A DNA stretch of 64,000 nt, from assembly GCF_030064125.1 (NCBI RefSeq), contig NZ_CP125957.1, positions 558,001-622,000 of the forward strand. Direction: 5' to 3'. The notes under the pieces are model-generated. The model worked only from the letters and a program-made list of their open reading frames with translations, was not told where the DNA came from and did no database searches. This DNA is from Pseudomonas sp. G2-4. GTDB lineage: Bacteria > Pseudomonadota > Gammaproteobacteria > Pseudomonadales > Pseudomonadaceae. Both the position numbers and the translations under genes were made by a program. Of the stretch, positions 26,963 through 38,355 are shown piece by piece. The number at the start of each line of letters is the position of its first letter. The stretch's first letter is position 1.

Positions 26963-28003
26963 TCAGGCGCTCATCACTTCCCGAATATCCACCGCCAACT
27001 CCCGCACCCGCGCTTCTTCGGTATCCCACGAGCACATGAAGCGTGCGCCGCCCTTGCCGATGAAGGTGTAGAAGCGCCAGCCCCGGGCGGTGAGGGCGGC
27101 GATGGCCGGTTCCGAGAGTTGCAGGAATACGCCGTTGGCCTGGACCGGGAACATCAGTTCCACGCCGGGAATGTCGCTGACCAGTTGCGCGAGCAATTGG
27201 GCGCAGTGGTTGGCGTGGCGGGCGTGCTTGAGCCAGGCGTCGTTCTGCAACAGGCCGACCCACGGCGCAGAGAGAAAGCGCATTTTCGAGGCCAACTGCC
27301 CGGCCTGTTTGCAGCGGTAGTCGAAGTCCACGGCCAGGTCGTGATTGAAGAACAGGATCGCTTCACCCACCGCCATACCGTTTTTCGTCCCGCCGAAGCA
27401 CAACACGTCCACGCCGACCTTCCAGGTAAGGTCTGCCGGTGAGCAGCCGAGGAAGGCGCAGGCGTTGGAAAACCGCGCGCCGTCCATGTGCAGGTTCAGC
27501 CCCAGCTCCTTGCAGGTAACGCTGATGGCGCGGATTTCGTCCGGCGTGTAGACACTGCCGACTTCCGTAGCCTGGGTGAGGGTCACGACCCGTGGCTTGG
27601 GATAATGGATATCCTGGCGCTTGAGGGCGACCTCGCGGATGGCGTCGGGGGTCAGCTTGCCGTTTTCAGTACGGGCCACCAACAGCTTGGAACCGTTGGA
27701 GAAGAACTCCGGCGCGCCGCACTCGTCGGTTTCGACGTGAGCGGTTTCCGAGCAGATCACGCTGTGGTAACTCTGGCACAGCGAAGACAGCGCCAGGGAG
27801 TTGGCCGCAGTGCCGTTGAACGCGAAGAACACTTCGCAGTCGGTTTCGAACAAGGCACGGAAATCATCCGCCGCGCGATGGGTCCACTCGTCGTCACCGT
27901 AGGCGCGCTGGTGGCCCTGGTTGGCCTCTTCCATGGCAGCCCAGGCTTCTGGGCAAATGCCGGAATAGTTGTCGCTGGCAAACTGTTGACTCTTGTCGGT
28001 CAT
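26963..28003 (-). CDS. ltaE: low-specificity L-threonine aldolase
   Basis: 346 aa PLP enzyme that splits L-threonine/L-allo-threonine to glycine and acetaldehyde. Starts MTDKSQQFASDNYSG, a typical threonine-aldolase start. The PLP lysine lies in CFGGTKNGMAVGEA; HMDGARFSNACAFLG carries the cofactor-binding Asp. AGGAG precedes the ATG at 28003. It keeps the same place in the betaine cluster as P. aeruginosa PA5413 and links to glycine metabolism. Confidence 0.92.
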   Translation of the reverse strand: MTDKSQQFASDNYSGICPEAWAAMEEANQGHQRAYGDDEWTHRAADDFRALFETDCEVFFAFNGTAANSLALSSLCQSYHSVICSETAHVETDECGAPEFFSNGSKLLVARTENGKLTPDAIREVALKRQDIHYPKPRVVTLTQATEVGSVYTPDEIRAISVTCKELGLNLHMDGARFSNACAFLGCSPADLTWKVGVDVLCFGGTKNGMAVGEAILFFNHDLAVDFDYRCKQAGQLASKMRFLSAPWVGLLQNDAWLKHARHANHCAQLLAQLVSDIPGVELMFPVQANGVFLQLSEPAIAALTARGWRFYTFIGKGGARFMCSWDTEEARVRELAVDIREVMSA

Positions 28004-28198
28004 GGGCCTTGCTCCTGAGATAGAGAGTCCTGGGTAAGAGATCCCTGGCGGAATTCCCGTTTGGGGAGTTCCCTGGTTCGGCGTGTTTGAGTTCACAGCG
28101 CCGTGGTCGATGTTGGTGCGCACTTTACCCAAGATTAGCGGGGGAACCCACCGGATGTTGCTGTCAGAAAATCACAAAGCCATCGGGCCGCTGTGCAC

Positions 28199-28903
28199 AT
28201 GAGCCGCCGTGACGGTGCACTGGACCTGCTCAAGTGGTTGGGTCTGGTGGCGATGGTGCTCGATCATCTGCGATATGTCGGGTTCTCCGTTGACTGGCTT
28301 TACGTGCCGGGACGCTTGGCGTTCCCGTGGTTTTGCCTGGCAATGGCGGCGAACCTGGCGCGCAGCGAGGCCAGCGCGAGCCGGTGGGGTTACCTGGGCT
28401 GGCTGCTGCTGTTCAGCGCGCTGAGCGAGATTCCCTACCGGATGTTCTTGCCCGACGCCGCCACCCTGAATGTACTGCCGACCCTGACCCTGGGGTTGCT
28501 GGTGGCGCGCAGCTGGCAGACGCCGACCCTGGAGGCGCGAGGCCTGGCGGCGGGGGCGTTGCTGTTGGCGGCGCTGTTCTCGGCGCAACTGATGTTTGGC
28601 TTCTTTGGCGTGCTGCTGCCGCTGGCGATGTTGCTGGTGTTTCGCCGGCCTTGGTACTTCGCGTTGTTGCCAGGGTTGGTGTGTGTGGCGGCCAATCAAT
28701 GGCGGGTGTTGTATGGCGCGGCGTGGCTGGGGGATGCGGTGGCGTTGTGGGGGTTGTTGGCTTGCCTGATTGCGCCAGGGCTGGGGTTGTTGCTGTTGCG
28801 ACAGGCTGGTCGTTTTCATCCCCCGGCGATGCGGCGTTGGGCTTATGGCCTTTATCCGGCGCATTTCCTGGTTTTGCTCGTGGTTCGCCAGGTCGCCGCG
28901 TAG
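28199..28903 (+). CDS. TraX-family integral membrane protein
   Basis: 234 aa, very hydrophobic, with about seven or eight membrane helices. The start RRDGALDLLKWLGLVAMVLDH and the phrase SEIPYRMF are typical of the TraX family, whose F-plasmid namesake acetylates pilin. Here it is chromosomal, between ltaE and glyA, as at the equivalent P. aeruginosa locus. Role unknown. The ATG at 28199 or a GTG at 28193 may be the start; no strong ribosome-binding site is seen. Confidence 0.8.
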   Translation: MSRRDGALDLLKWLGLVAMVLDHLRYVGFSVDWLYVPGRLAFPWFCLAMAANLARSEASASRWGYLGWLLLFSALSEIPYRMFLPDAATLNVLPTLTLGLLVARSWQTPTLEARGLAAGALLLAALFSAQLMFGFFGVLLPLAMLLVFRRPWYFALLPGLVCVAANQWRVLYGAAWLGDAVALWGLLACLIAPGLGLLLLRQAGRFHPPAMRRWAYGLYPAHFLVLLVVRQVAA

Positions 28904-28908
28904 CCCTT

Positions 28909-29038
28909 GTGGCGAGGGAGCTTGCTCCCGCTGGGCTACGAAGTAGCCCCCAGCCTGAGAACGTGATCTGTCAGGTCCACCGCGTTTGCCGGTTTTACGA
29001 CTGCTTCGCAGTCGAGCGGGAGCAAGCTCCCTCGCCAC
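28909..29038. repeat. REPIN, GAGGGAGCTTGCTCCC class
   Basis: Inverted pair right after the TraX-like gene. The following 170 nt up to glyA contains no further recognisable element and should hold the promoter of the glyA-sox genes. Confidence 0.9.
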
Positions 29039-29209
29039 AGGGTCGGTGTTCCATTCCATTTGAGCGCATGTCGTAAACGCACCTTTGTGTGGCGTCCATA
29101 GGCATTTGACCTGCCTGCGCCGGCCATACCATCGCATCCAAAGGGCACGACCGAATGGTCAGTGCCTCACCGAGACGAAAGGCGCACCGCCGCCGCTGGG
29201 AGAGACGCG

Positions 29210-30463
<1,254 letters not shown>

Positions 30464-30484
30464 GTCGGTTTTGGAGTAATGACT

Positions 30485-31735
30485 ATGCAACGCTATTCGG
30501 GCTTCGGCCTCTTCAAGCACTCTCTCAGCCATCACGAAAACTGGCAGCGGATGTGGCGTACGCCGACACCGAAAAAAGTCTACGACGTGGTCATCGTCGG
30601 CGGCGGCGGGCATGGTCTGGCGACCGCCTATTACCTGGCTAAAGAACACGGCATCACCAACGTGGCCGTGGTCGAGAAAGGCTGGCTGGGCGGCGGTAAC
30701 ACCGCGCGCAACACCACCATCGTGCGCTCCAACTACCTGTGGGACGAATCGGCCCATCTGTACGAACACGCGATGAAACTCTGGGAAGGCCTGTCCCAGG
30801 ACCTGAACTACAACGTGATGTTCTCCCAGCGTGGCGTCTACAACCTGTGCCACACGCTGCAGGACATCCGTGATTCCGAGCGTCGTGTCAGCGCCAACCG
30901 CCTCAACGGCGTGGACGGCGAACTGCTCAACGCCAAGCAAGTGGCTGACGAGATTCCTTACCTGGACTGCTCGAAAAACACCCGCTACCCGGTGATGGGC
31001 GCCACCGTCCAGCGTCGCGGCGGCGTGGCCCGTCACGATGCCGTGGCCTGGGGCTTTGCCCGGGCCGCCGACGCCTTGGGCGTGGACCTGATCCAGCAGA
31101 CCGAAGTGATCGGTTTCCGCAAGGAAAACGGCGTGTGCATCGGTGTGGAAACCAACAAGGGCTTCATCGGCGCCAAGCGCGTCGGTGTGGTGACCGCCGG
31201 TAACTCCGGGCACATGGCCAAGCTCGCCGGCTTCCGCCTGCCGATCGAATCCCACCCGCTGCAAGCGCTGGTGTCCGAGCCGATCAAGCCGATTATCGAC
31301 AGCGTGATCATGTCCAACGCCGTGCACGGCTACATCAGCCAGTCCGACAAGGGCGACCTGGTGATCGGTGCCGGTATCGACGGCTACAACGGCTACGGCC
31401 AGCGCGGCTCGTACCCGGTGATCGAACACACCGTCCAGGCCATCGTCGAGATGTTCCCGGTGCTTTCGCGGGTGCGCATGAACCGCCAGTGGGGCGGCAT
31501 CGTCGACACCACGCCGGACGCCTGCCCGATCATCTCCAAGACCCCGGTACCGAATATGTTCTTCAACTGCGGTTGGGGCACCGGCGGCTTCAAGGCCACT
31601 CCGGGCTCGGGCAACGTCTTCGCTGCAAGCCTGGCCAAGGGTGAAATGCACCCACTGGCCGCACCGTTTTCCATCGACCGTTTCCACAACGGCGCACTGA
31701 TCGACGAACACGGCGCTGCTGCCGTCGCCCACTAA
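30485..31735 (+). CDS. soxB: sarcosine oxidase beta subunit
   Basis: 416 aa FAD-dependent DAO-fold subunit of heterotetrameric sarcosine oxidase. FAD motif [19 protein letters not shown]-terminal [16 protein letters not shown]. The ATG at 30485 is preferred over 30479 because GGAG is 8 nt from it. Lies 21 nt after glyA. Confidence 0.97.
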   Translation: MQRYSGFGLFKHSLSHHENWQRMWRTPTPKKVYDVVIVGGGGHGLATAYYLAKEHGITNVAVVEKGWLGGGNTARNTTIVRSNYLWDESAHLYEHAMKLWEGLSQDLNYNVMFSQRGVYNLCHTLQDIRDSERRVSANRLNGVDGELLNAKQVADEIPYLDCSKNTRYPVMGATVQRRGGVARHDAVAWGFARAADALGVDLIQQTEVIGFRKENGVCIGVETNKGFIGAKRVGVVTAGNSGHMAKLAGFRLPIESHPLQALVSEPIKPIIDSVIMSNAVHGYISQSDKGDLVIGAGIDGYNGYGQRGSYPVIEHTVQAIVEMFPVLSRVRMNRQWGGIVDTTPDACPIISKTPVPNMFFNCGWGTGGFKATPGSGNVFAASLAKGEMHPLAAPFSIDRFHNGALIDEHGAAAVAH

Positions 31736-31749
31736 CAGGAGAAATCCCT

Positions 31750-32079
31750 ATGTTGCACATCTTCTGTCCTCACTGCGGCGAACTGCGCTCCGAAGAGGAA
31801 TTCCATGCATCCGGCCAGGCGCATATCCCGCGTCCGCTGGATCCGAATACCTGCACCGACGCGGAGTGGGGCGATTACATGTTCTTCCGTGACAACCCAC
31901 GCGGGTTGCACCATGAACTGTGGGACCACGTCGCCGGCTGCCGTCAGTATTTCAACGCGACCCGTGACACCGTGACCTACGAGATTCTCGAAACCTACAA
32001 GATCGGCCAAAAGCCGCAGTTCACCGACAAGGCTGACAGTCCGAAAGCGGCTGCACAGGCTCTGGGAGAGAAGGTATGA
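31750..32079 (+). CDS. soxD: sarcosine oxidase delta subunit
   Basis: 109 aa small zinc-binding subunit. Starts HIFCPHCGELRSEEEF, with CPHC as the zinc ligands and a later H/C pair (HHELWDHVAGCRQYF). It stabilises the oxidase complex. Its stop overlaps the soxA start by ATGA. Confidence 0.96.
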   Translation: MLHIFCPHCGELRSEEEFHASGQAHIPRPLDPNTCTDAEWGDYMFFRDNPRGLHHELWDHVAGCRQYFNATRDTVTYEILETYKIGQKPQFTDKADSPKAAAQALGEKV

Positions 32080-35000
32080 GCCAGATCAATCGCCTGTCCA
32101 ACGGCGGACGGATCGACCGCAACAAAGTGCTGAGCTTTACTTTCAACGGCCAGACCTACAAAGGCTTTGAGGGCGATTCCCTGGCCGCTGCATTGCTGGC
32201 CAACGGCGTCGACATCATTGGTCGCAGCTTCAAGTATTCCCGTCCGCGCGGCATCTTCGCCGCCGGCGCCGAAGAGCCGAACGCGGTGCTGCAGATCGGT
32301 GCCACCGAAGCCACGCAGATCCCTAACGTGCGCGCCACGCAACAGGCGCTGTATCAAGGTTTGGTCGCCACCAGCACCAACGGCTGGCCGAACGTGAACA
32401 ACGACATGATGGGCATTCTCGGCAAGGTCGGCGGCAAGCTGATGCCGCCGGGCTTCTACTACAAAACCTTCATGTACCCGCAATCGTTCTGGATGACGTA
32501 CGAGAAGTACATCCGTAAGGCCGCCGGCCTGGGTCGCTCGCCGACCGAGAACGATCCGGACACCTACGACTATATGAACCGTCACTGCGACGTGCTGATC
32601 GTCGGTGCTGGCCCTGCTGGTTTGGCCGCCGCACTGGCCGCGGCCCGTAGCGGTGCGCGCGTCATCCTGGCCGACGAGCAGGAAGAGTTCGGCGGCAGCC
32701 TGCTTGATTCCCGCGAGAGCCTGGACGGCAAGCCGGCGACCGAATGGGTCGCGGCGGTGATCGCTGAACTGAAATCGATGCCCGAAGTGGTGCTGCTGCC
32801 TCGCGCCACGGTGAACGGTTACCACGACCATAACTTCCTGACCATTCATGAGCGCCTCACCGACCACCTCGGTGACCGTGCGCCGATTGGCCAGGTCCGC
32901 CAGCGCATCAACCGTGTCCGCGCCAAACGCGTGGTGCTGGCGACCGGTGCCTGCGAACGGCCACTGGTCTACGGCAACAACGACGTGCCGGGCAACATGC
33001 TGGCCGGCGCAGTGTCCACCTACGTGCGCCGCTACGGCGTGGCACCGGGCAAGAAGCTGGTGTTGAGCACCAACAACGACCACGCCTATCGCGTGGCCCT
33101 GGACTGGATCGACGCCAGCCTGCAAGTGGTGGCTATCGCCGACGCCCGCGCCAACCCTCGCGGTGCGCTGGTAGAAGAGGCGCGTGCCAAAGGCATCCGC
33201 ATCCTCACCGGCAGCGCCGTGGTCGAGGCCCGTGGCAGCAAGCGTGTCACTGGCGCGCGCATCGCCGCTATTGATGTGAAAGCTCATAAAGTCACCAGCC
33301 CTGGCGAATGGCTGGACTGCGACCTGGTGGCCACTTCCGGCGGCTACAGCCCGGTGGTTCACCTGGCTTCGCACTTGGGCGGCAAACCGATCTGGCGTGA
33401 AGATATCCTCGGTTTCGTACCGGGCGAAGCACCGCAGAAGCGTGTGTGCGTGGGCGGCGTGAATGGCGTCTACAGCCTCGGCGATACCTTGGCCGATGGC
33501 TTCGAGGGCGGCGTGCGCGCAGCCAGCGAAGCCGGCTTCAAAGCGGTGGAGGGCGTGTTGCCTAAAGCCCTGAGCCGTCATGAAGAACCGACCTTGGCGC
33601 TGTTCCAGGTGCCACACGAAAAAACCACCGCACGGGCGCCGAAGCAATTCGTCGACCTGCAGAACGACGTCACCGCCGCCGCCATCGAACTCGCCACCCG
33701 CGAAGGCTTCGAGTCGGTGGAACACGTCAAGCGCTACACCGCACTGGGCTTCGGCACCGACCAGGGCAAGCTGGGCAACGTCAACGGCCTGGCCATCGCG
33801 GCCCGCTCGCTGAACGTGAGCATCCCGCAGATGGGCACCACCATGTTCCGTCCGAACTACACGCCGGTGACCTTCGGCGCAGTGGCCGGCCGGCACTGCG
33901 GGCACATCTTCGAACCGGTGCGCTTCACCGCGCTGCATGCCTGGCATGTGAAGAACGGTGCTGAATTCGAAGACGTCGGCCAATGGAAGCGCCCATGGTA
34001 CTTCCCGAAAAACGGTGAAGACCTGCACGCTGCGGTCAAGCGCGAATGCAAGGCCGTGCGTGACAGCGTCGGCCTGCTGGACGCTTCGACCCTGGGCAAG
34101 ATCGACATCCAGGGCCCGGATGCCCGCGAGTTCCTCAACCGCGTCTACACCAACGCTTGGACCAAGCTCGACGTGGGCAAGGCTCGCTACGGCCTGATGT
34201 GCAAGGAAGACGGCATGGTCTTCGACGACGGCGTAACGGCCTGTCTGGCGGACAACCACTTCCTGATGACCACCACCACGGGCGGAGCGGCACGTGTGCT
34301 GCAATGGCTGGAGATCTATCACCAGACCGAATGGCCGGACCTGAAGGTGTACTTCACCTCGGTCACCGACCACTGGGCGACCATGACCCTGTCGGGCCCC
34401 AACAGCCGCAAGCTGCTGAGCGAAGTCACCGACATCGACCTGGACAAGGACGCTTTCCCGTTCATGACCTGGAAGGAAGGCCAGGTGGGTGGCGTGCCAG
34501 CACGGGTGTTCCGGATCTCGTTCACCGGTGAACTGTCGTACGAAATCAACGTGCAGGCCGACTACGCCATGGGCGTGCTCGAGCAAATCGTCGAGGCCGG
34601 CAAGAAGTACAACCTGACCCCGTACGGCACCGAGACCATGCACGTACTGCGGGCCGAGAAGGGCTTCATCATCGTTGGCCAGGACACCGACAGCTCGATG
34701 ACCCCGGACGACTTGAACATGGGCTGGTGCGTAGGCCGTACCAAACCGTTCTCGTGGATCGGCTGGCGTGGCATGAATCGCGAAGACTGTGTACGTGAGG
34801 ACCGCAAGCAACTGGTGGGTCTCAAGCCGATCGACCCGAATGTCTGGCTGCCGGAAGGCGCGCAACTGGTGTTCAACACCAAGCAGGCGATCCCGATGAC
34901 CATGGTTGGTCACGTGACCTCCAGCTATGCCCACAACTCCCTGGGTTATTCGTTTGCGATGGGCGTGGTCAAGGGTGGCCTCAAGCGGATGGGCGAGCGA

Positions 35001-35093
35001 GTGTTCGCGCCATTGGCCGACGGCAGCGTGATCGAGGCAGAGATTGTTTCTTCGGTGTTCTTCGATCCGAAGGGGGATCGGCAGAATATCTAA
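32076..35093 (+). CDS. soxA: sarcosine oxidase alpha subunit
   Basis: 1005 aa. N-terminal ferredoxin-like domain (FNGQTYKGFEGDSLAAALL), NAD-binding domain (VGAGPAGLAAALAAARSG), a central region, and a C-terminal GcvT-like folate-binding domain (from about residue 620, ending EIVSSVFFDPKGDRQN). Oxidises sarcosine to glycine together with the other subunits and transfers the methyl carbon to tetrahydrofolate. Confidence 0.97.
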   Translation: MSQINRLSNGGRIDRNKVLSFTFNGQTYKGFEGDSLAAALLANGVDIIGRSFKYSRPRGIFAAGAEEPNAVLQIGATEATQIPNVRATQQALYQGLVATSTNGWPNVNNDMMGILGKVGGKLMPPGFYYKTFMYPQSFWMTYEKYIRKAAGLGRSPTENDPDTYDYMNRHCDVLIVGAGPAGLAAALAAARSGARVILADEQEEFGGSLLDSRESLDGKPATEWVAAVIAELKSMPEVVLLPRATVNGYHDHNFLTIHERLTDHLGDRAPIGQVRQRINRVRAKRVVLATGACERPLVYGNNDVPGNMLAGAVSTYVRRYGVAPGKKLVLSTNNDHAYRVALDWIDASLQVVAIADARANPRGALVEEARAKGIRILTGSAVVEARGSKRVTGARIAAIDVKAHKVTSPGEWLDCDLVATSGGYSPVVHLASHLGGKPIWREDILGFVPGEAPQKRVCVGGVNGVYSLGDTLADGFEGGVRAASEAGFKAVEGVLPKALSRHEEPTLALFQVPHEKTTARAPKQFVDLQNDVTAAAIELATREGFESVEHVKRYTALGFGTDQGKLGNVNGLAIAARSLNVSIPQMGTTMFRPNYTPVTFGAVAGRHCGHIFEPVRFTALHAWHVKNGAEFEDVGQWKRPWYFPKNGEDLHAAVKRECKAVRDSVGLLDASTLGKIDIQGPDAREFLNRVYTNAWTKLDVGKARYGLMCKEDGMVFDDGVTACLADNHFLMTTTTGGAARVLQWLEIYHQTEWPDLKVYFTSVTDHWATMTLSGPNSRKLLSEVTDIDLDKDAFPFMTWKEGQVGGVPARVFRISFTGELSYEINVQADYAMGVLEQIVEAGKKYNLTPYGTETMHVLRAEKGFIIVGQDTDSSMTPDDLNMGWCVGRTKPFSWIGWRGMNREDCVREDRKQLVGLKPIDPNVWLPEGAQLVFNTKQAIPMTMVGHVTSSYAHNSLGYSFAMGVVKGGLKRMGERVFAPLADGSVIEAEIVSSVFFDPKGDRQNI

Positions 35094-35137
35094 TGACCTT
35101 CAGGTCTGTGGTGAGCAGTTGCTCCGCGGTGCCAGCA

Positions 35138-35200
35138 TCGCGAGCAGGCTCGCTCCCACAGGAGATCGCATGACCCTTGTGGGAGCGAGCCTGCTCGCGA
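35138..35200. repeat. REP pair, GGGAGCGAGCCTGCTCGC class
   Basis: Tail-to-tail pair placed between soxA and soxG, inside the sox operon, where a hairpin could change the subunit ratio at mRNA level. Confidence 0.9.
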
Positions 35201-35255
35201 TGGCGGCAGAACAGCCGCCACAAGGGCCGGAACCAGAATTCAAGACAGGTGCTAT

Positions 35256-35888
35256 ATGACCGCAGTCAACGTGTACCAACAACGCCCAACCACCGGGGCC
35301 AAGGCCGAGTCGTCGCTGCACCATGCCGACCTCGCCAGCCTGGTAGGCAAGGGCCGCAAGAACGCCGGTGTGACCGTGCGCGAGAAAAAACTCCTGGGCC
35401 ACCTGACCATTCGTGGCGATGGCCACGACCCGGCGTTCGCCGCCGGCGTGCACAAGGCCCTGGGCCTGGAATTGCCGGGTGCACTGGCCGTCATCGTCAA
35501 GGGTGAAACCAGCCTGCAATGGCTCGGCCCGGACGAGTGGCTGCTGGTGGTGCCGAGCGGTGAAGAGTTCGCCGCCGAGAAAAAATTGCGCGAAGCCCTG
35601 GGCGACCTGCACATCCAGATCGTCAACGTCAGCGGCGGCCAGCAGCTCCTCGAGCTGTCCGGCCCGAACGTGCGCGACGTACTGATGAAATCCACCAGCT
35701 ACGATGTACACCCTAGCAACTTCCCGGTGGGCAAGGCCGTGGGCACGGTGTTCGCCAAGTCGCAACTGGTGATCCGCCACACTGGCGAAGACACCTGGGA
35801 ACTGGTGATCCGCCGCAGTTTCTCCGATTACTGGTGGCTGTGGTTGCAGGATGCGGCGGCTGAGTATGGGTTGAGCGTGCAGGCCTGA
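35256..35888 (+). CDS. soxG: sarcosine oxidase gamma subunit
   Basis: 210 aa. Contains LQWLGPDEWLLV and the C-terminal FSDYWWLWLQDAAAEYGL typical of SoxG. Structural partner with a GcvT-like fold. Separated from soxA by a REP pair; AGGTG lies before the ATG. Confidence 0.95.
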   Translation: MTAVNVYQQRPTTGAKAESSLHHADLASLVGKGRKNAGVTVREKKLLGHLTIRGDGHDPAFAAGVHKALGLELPGALAVIVKGETSLQWLGPDEWLLVVPSGEEFAAEKKLREALGDLHIQIVNVSGGQQLLELSGPNVRDVLMKSTSYDVHPSNFPVGKAVGTVFAKSQLVIRHTGEDTWELVIRRSFSDYWWLWLQDAAAEYGLSVQA

Positions 35889-35910
35889 TTGATGGCCTTG
35901 GACTGCTTTT

Positions 35911-36002
35911 GTGGCGAGGGAGCTTGCTCCCGCTGGGCTGCGAAGCGGCCCTCGCTTTTGGCGGTTGCTACGCAACCGAGCGGGAGCAAGCTCCCTCGCC
36001 AC
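35911..36002. repeat. REPIN, GAGGGAGCTTGCTCCC class
   Basis: Inverted pair between soxG and purU. Confidence 0.9.
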
Positions 36003-36047
36003 AGGGTTCGTTGTCGCCCGGTTAATTTTTGAACAGGAGTCACCGCA

Positions 36048-36905
36048 ATGAGTCGCGCCCCAGACACATGGATCCTCACCGCCGACTGCCCCAGCGTGCT
36101 CGGCACGGTGGACGCGGTGACCCGCTTTCTGTTCGAGCAGGGCTGCTACGTCACTGAGCACCACTCCTTCGACGACCGGCTCTCGGGGCGCTTTTTCATT
36201 CGCGTGGAATTTCGCCAGCCGGATGGCTTTGACGAGCAAAACTTTCGCGCCGGCCTGGCCGAACGTGCCGAAGCCTTCGGCATGGTCTTCGAACTGACCG
36301 CACCCAACTACCGGCCCAAAGTCGTGATCATGGTGTCCAAGGCCGATCACTGCCTCAACGACTTGCTCTACCGCCAGCGCATCGGCCAGTTGTCCATGGA
36401 CGTGGTGGCCGTGGTGTCCAACCACCCGGACCTCAAGCCGTTGGCCGACTGGCACCAGATTCCCTACTACCATTTCCCCCTGGACCCGAACGACAAGCCC
36501 TCCCAGGAGCGGCAGGTGTGGCAGGTGATCGAAGACACCGGCGCCGAGCTGGTGATTCTCGCCCGCTACATGCAAGTGCTGTCGCCGGAGTTGTGCCGCA
36601 AGCTCGATGGCAAGGCGATCAACATCCATCACTCGCTGCTGCCGGGCTTCAAGGGCGCCAAGCCGTATCACCAGGCCTACAACAAGGGCGTGAAACTGGT
36701 TGGCGCGACGGCGCACTACATCAACAACGACCTGGACGAAGGCCCGATCATCGCCCAGGGCGTGGAAGTGGTGGACCACAGCCACTATCCCGAAGACCTG
36801 ATCGCCAAGGGGCGGGATATCGAAGGGCTGACTTTGGCCCGGGCGGTGGGGTATCACATCGAGCGAAGAGTGTTTCTCAACGCCAACCGCACTGTCGTTC
36901 TTTAG
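36048..36905 (+). CDS. purU: formyltetrahydrofolate deformylase
   Basis: 285 aa. N-terminal ACT domain (DTWILTADCPSVLGTVDAV) and a C-terminal formyltransferase fold with NIHHSLLPGFKGAKPYHQAY and the catalytic Asp in NNDLDEGPIIAQ. Releases formate from 10-formyl-THF. Its place in the sox cluster suggests it recycles folate loaded by sarcosine demethylation. GGAG precedes the ATG. Confidence 0.96.
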   Translation: MSRAPDTWILTADCPSVLGTVDAVTRFLFEQGCYVTEHHSFDDRLSGRFFIRVEFRQPDGFDEQNFRAGLAERAEAFGMVFELTAPNYRPKVVIMVSKADHCLNDLLYRQRIGQLSMDVVAVVSNHPDLKPLADWHQIPYYHFPLDPNDKPSQERQVWQVIEDTGAELVILARYMQVLSPELCRKLDGKAINIHHSLLPGFKGAKPYHQAYNKGVKLVGATAHYINNDLDEGPIIAQGVEVVDHSHYPEDLIAKGRDIEGLTLARAVGYHIERRVFLNANRTVVL

Positions 36906-36912
36906 ACCGACA

Positions 36913-36984
36913 TCGCGAGCAGGCTCGCTCCCACAAAATACGGGAGCACACAAAGATCCAATGTGGGAGCGAGCCTGCTCGCGA
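36913..36984. repeat. REP pair, GGGAGCGAGCCTGCTCGC class
   Basis: Tail-to-tail pair between purU and fdhA. Confidence 0.9.
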
Positions 36985-37093
36985 AGAGGTCCTCCCAAAC
37001 AACACAGAAACAAGACACAAGCACTACCCGAGCAATCAACGCGCTGCCTGCCTGGGCAACGCAGTTCCACAAAAACAACAGCGAGGTGAAAGC

Positions 37094-38293
37094 ATGTCTG
37101 GTAATCGTGGTGTCGTGTATCTCGGCAACGGTAAGGTCGAAGTACAGAAAATCGACTATCCAAAAATGCAGGACCCGCGCGGCAGGAAGATTGAGCACGG
37201 TGTCATCCTGCGCGTGGTCTCCACCAACATCTGCGGCTCCGACCAGCACATGGTGCGCGGCCGTACCACGGCTCAGACCGGTCTGGTCCTGGGTCACGAA
37301 ATCACCGGTGAAGTGATCGAAAAAGGCAGCGATGTCGAGAACCTGAAAATCGGTGATCTGGTGTCGGTGCCGTTCAACGTGGCTTGCGGGCGCTGCCGTT
37401 CCTGCAAAGAGCAACACACCGGCGTCTGCCTGACCGTCAACCCGGCCCGTGCCGGCGGTGCCTACGGTTACGTGGACATGGGCGACTGGACCGGCGGCCA
37501 AGCCGAATACGTGCTGGTGCCGTACGCTGACTTCAACCTGCTGAAACTGCCGGACCGCGACAAGGCCATGGAGAAAATCCGTGACCTGACCTGCCTGTCC
37601 GACATCCTGCCGACCGGCTACCACGGCGCCGTTACCGCCGGTGTTGGCCCTGGCAGCACCGTCTACATCGCCGGTGCCGGCCCGGTTGGCCTGGCGGCCG
37701 CCGCTTCCGCACGCCTGTTGGGCGCTGCGGTGGTGATCATCGGTGACGTCAACTCAGTCCGCTTGGCCCATGCCAAGGCCCAGGGCTTCGAAATCGTCGA
37801 CCTGTCTACCGACACCCCGCTGCACGAGCAAATCGCTGCACTGCTGGGCGAACCAGAAGTGGATTGTGCCGTTGACTGTGTCGGCTTCGAAGCCCGTGGT
37901 CACGGCCATGACGGCGTCAAGCACGAGGCCCCGGCCACCGTGCTCAACTCGTTGATGGGCGTGGTCCGTGTCGCCGGCAAGATCGGCATCCCCGGCCTCT
38001 ACGTCACCGAAGACCCGGGCGCAGTCGATGCCGCGGCAAAAATGGGCAGCCTGAGCATCCGCTTCGGCCTCGGCTGGGCCAAATCCCACAGCTTCCACAC
38101 CGGCCAGACCCCGGTGATGAAGTACAACCGCCAGTTGATGCAGGCGATCATGTGGGACCGCATCAACATTGCCGAAATCGTTGGCGTGCAGGTGATCAGC
38201 CTGGATGATGCGCCGAAGGGGTATGGCGAATTCGATGCGGGTGTGCCGAAGAAGTTTGTGATTGATCCGCATAAGTTGTTTAGTGCGGCGTGA
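37094..38293 (+). CDS. fdhA: glutathione-independent formaldehyde dehydrogenase
   Basis: 399 aa zinc alcohol-dehydrogenase-family enzyme oxidising formaldehyde to formate with NAD. Zinc ligands in CGSDQHMV and GHEITGEV; structural-zinc Cys group CGRCRSCKEQHTGVC; NAD motif AGAGPVGLAAAASARLLG. GAGGTG precedes the ATG at 37094; the longer frame is REP and purU DNA. It removes formaldehyde made by GbcA and the demethylases. A decayed duplicate of its 3' end is at 39592-39733. Confidence 0.96.
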   Translation: MSGNRGVVYLGNGKVEVQKIDYPKMQDPRGRKIEHGVILRVVSTNICGSDQHMVRGRTTAQTGLVLGHEITGEVIEKGSDVENLKIGDLVSVPFNVACGRCRSCKEQHTGVCLTVNPARAGGAYGYVDMGDWTGGQAEYVLVPYADFNLLKLPDRDKAMEKIRDLTCLSDILPTGYHGAVTAGVGPGSTVYIAGAGPVGLAAAASARLLGAAVVIIGDVNSVRLAHAKAQGFEIVDLSTDTPLHEQIAALLGEPEVDCAVDCVGFEARGHGHDGVKHEAPATVLNSLMGVVRVAGKIGIPGLYVTEDPGAVDAAAKMGSLSIRFGLGWAKSHSFHTGQTPVMKYNRQLMQAIMWDRINIAEIVGVQVISLDDAPKGYGEFDAGVPKKFVIDPHKLFSAA

Positions 38294-38306
38294 AGTTAAC
38301 TGATGG

Positions 38307-38341
38307 AAAGGGGGCGGCAGATTTTGCCGCCTTTGTTTTTT
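38307..38341 (+). terminator. intrinsic terminator of fdhA
   Basis: GGCGGCA stem, short loop, TGCCGCC, then a T-rich run (TTTGTTTTTT), 14 nt after the fdhA stop. The A-rich left flank lets it also serve the convergent RHS gene. Confidence 0.85.
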
Positions 38342-38355
38342 GAAGCAATCACTCT

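Noticed and set aside
28199..28903. Conjugation function from the TraX-like gene
   Set aside because: No other transfer genes are present; TraX-like proteins are common on chromosomes, and this one is at a conserved place in the betaine cluster.
31995..34934. 979-codon open frame on the minus strand opposite soxA
   Set aside because: Same cause; soxA is a clear family member on the other strand.
36518..37093. N-terminal extension of the fdhA frame
   Set aside because: It is out-of-frame purU plus REP DNA; 399 aa from 37094 is the family length.
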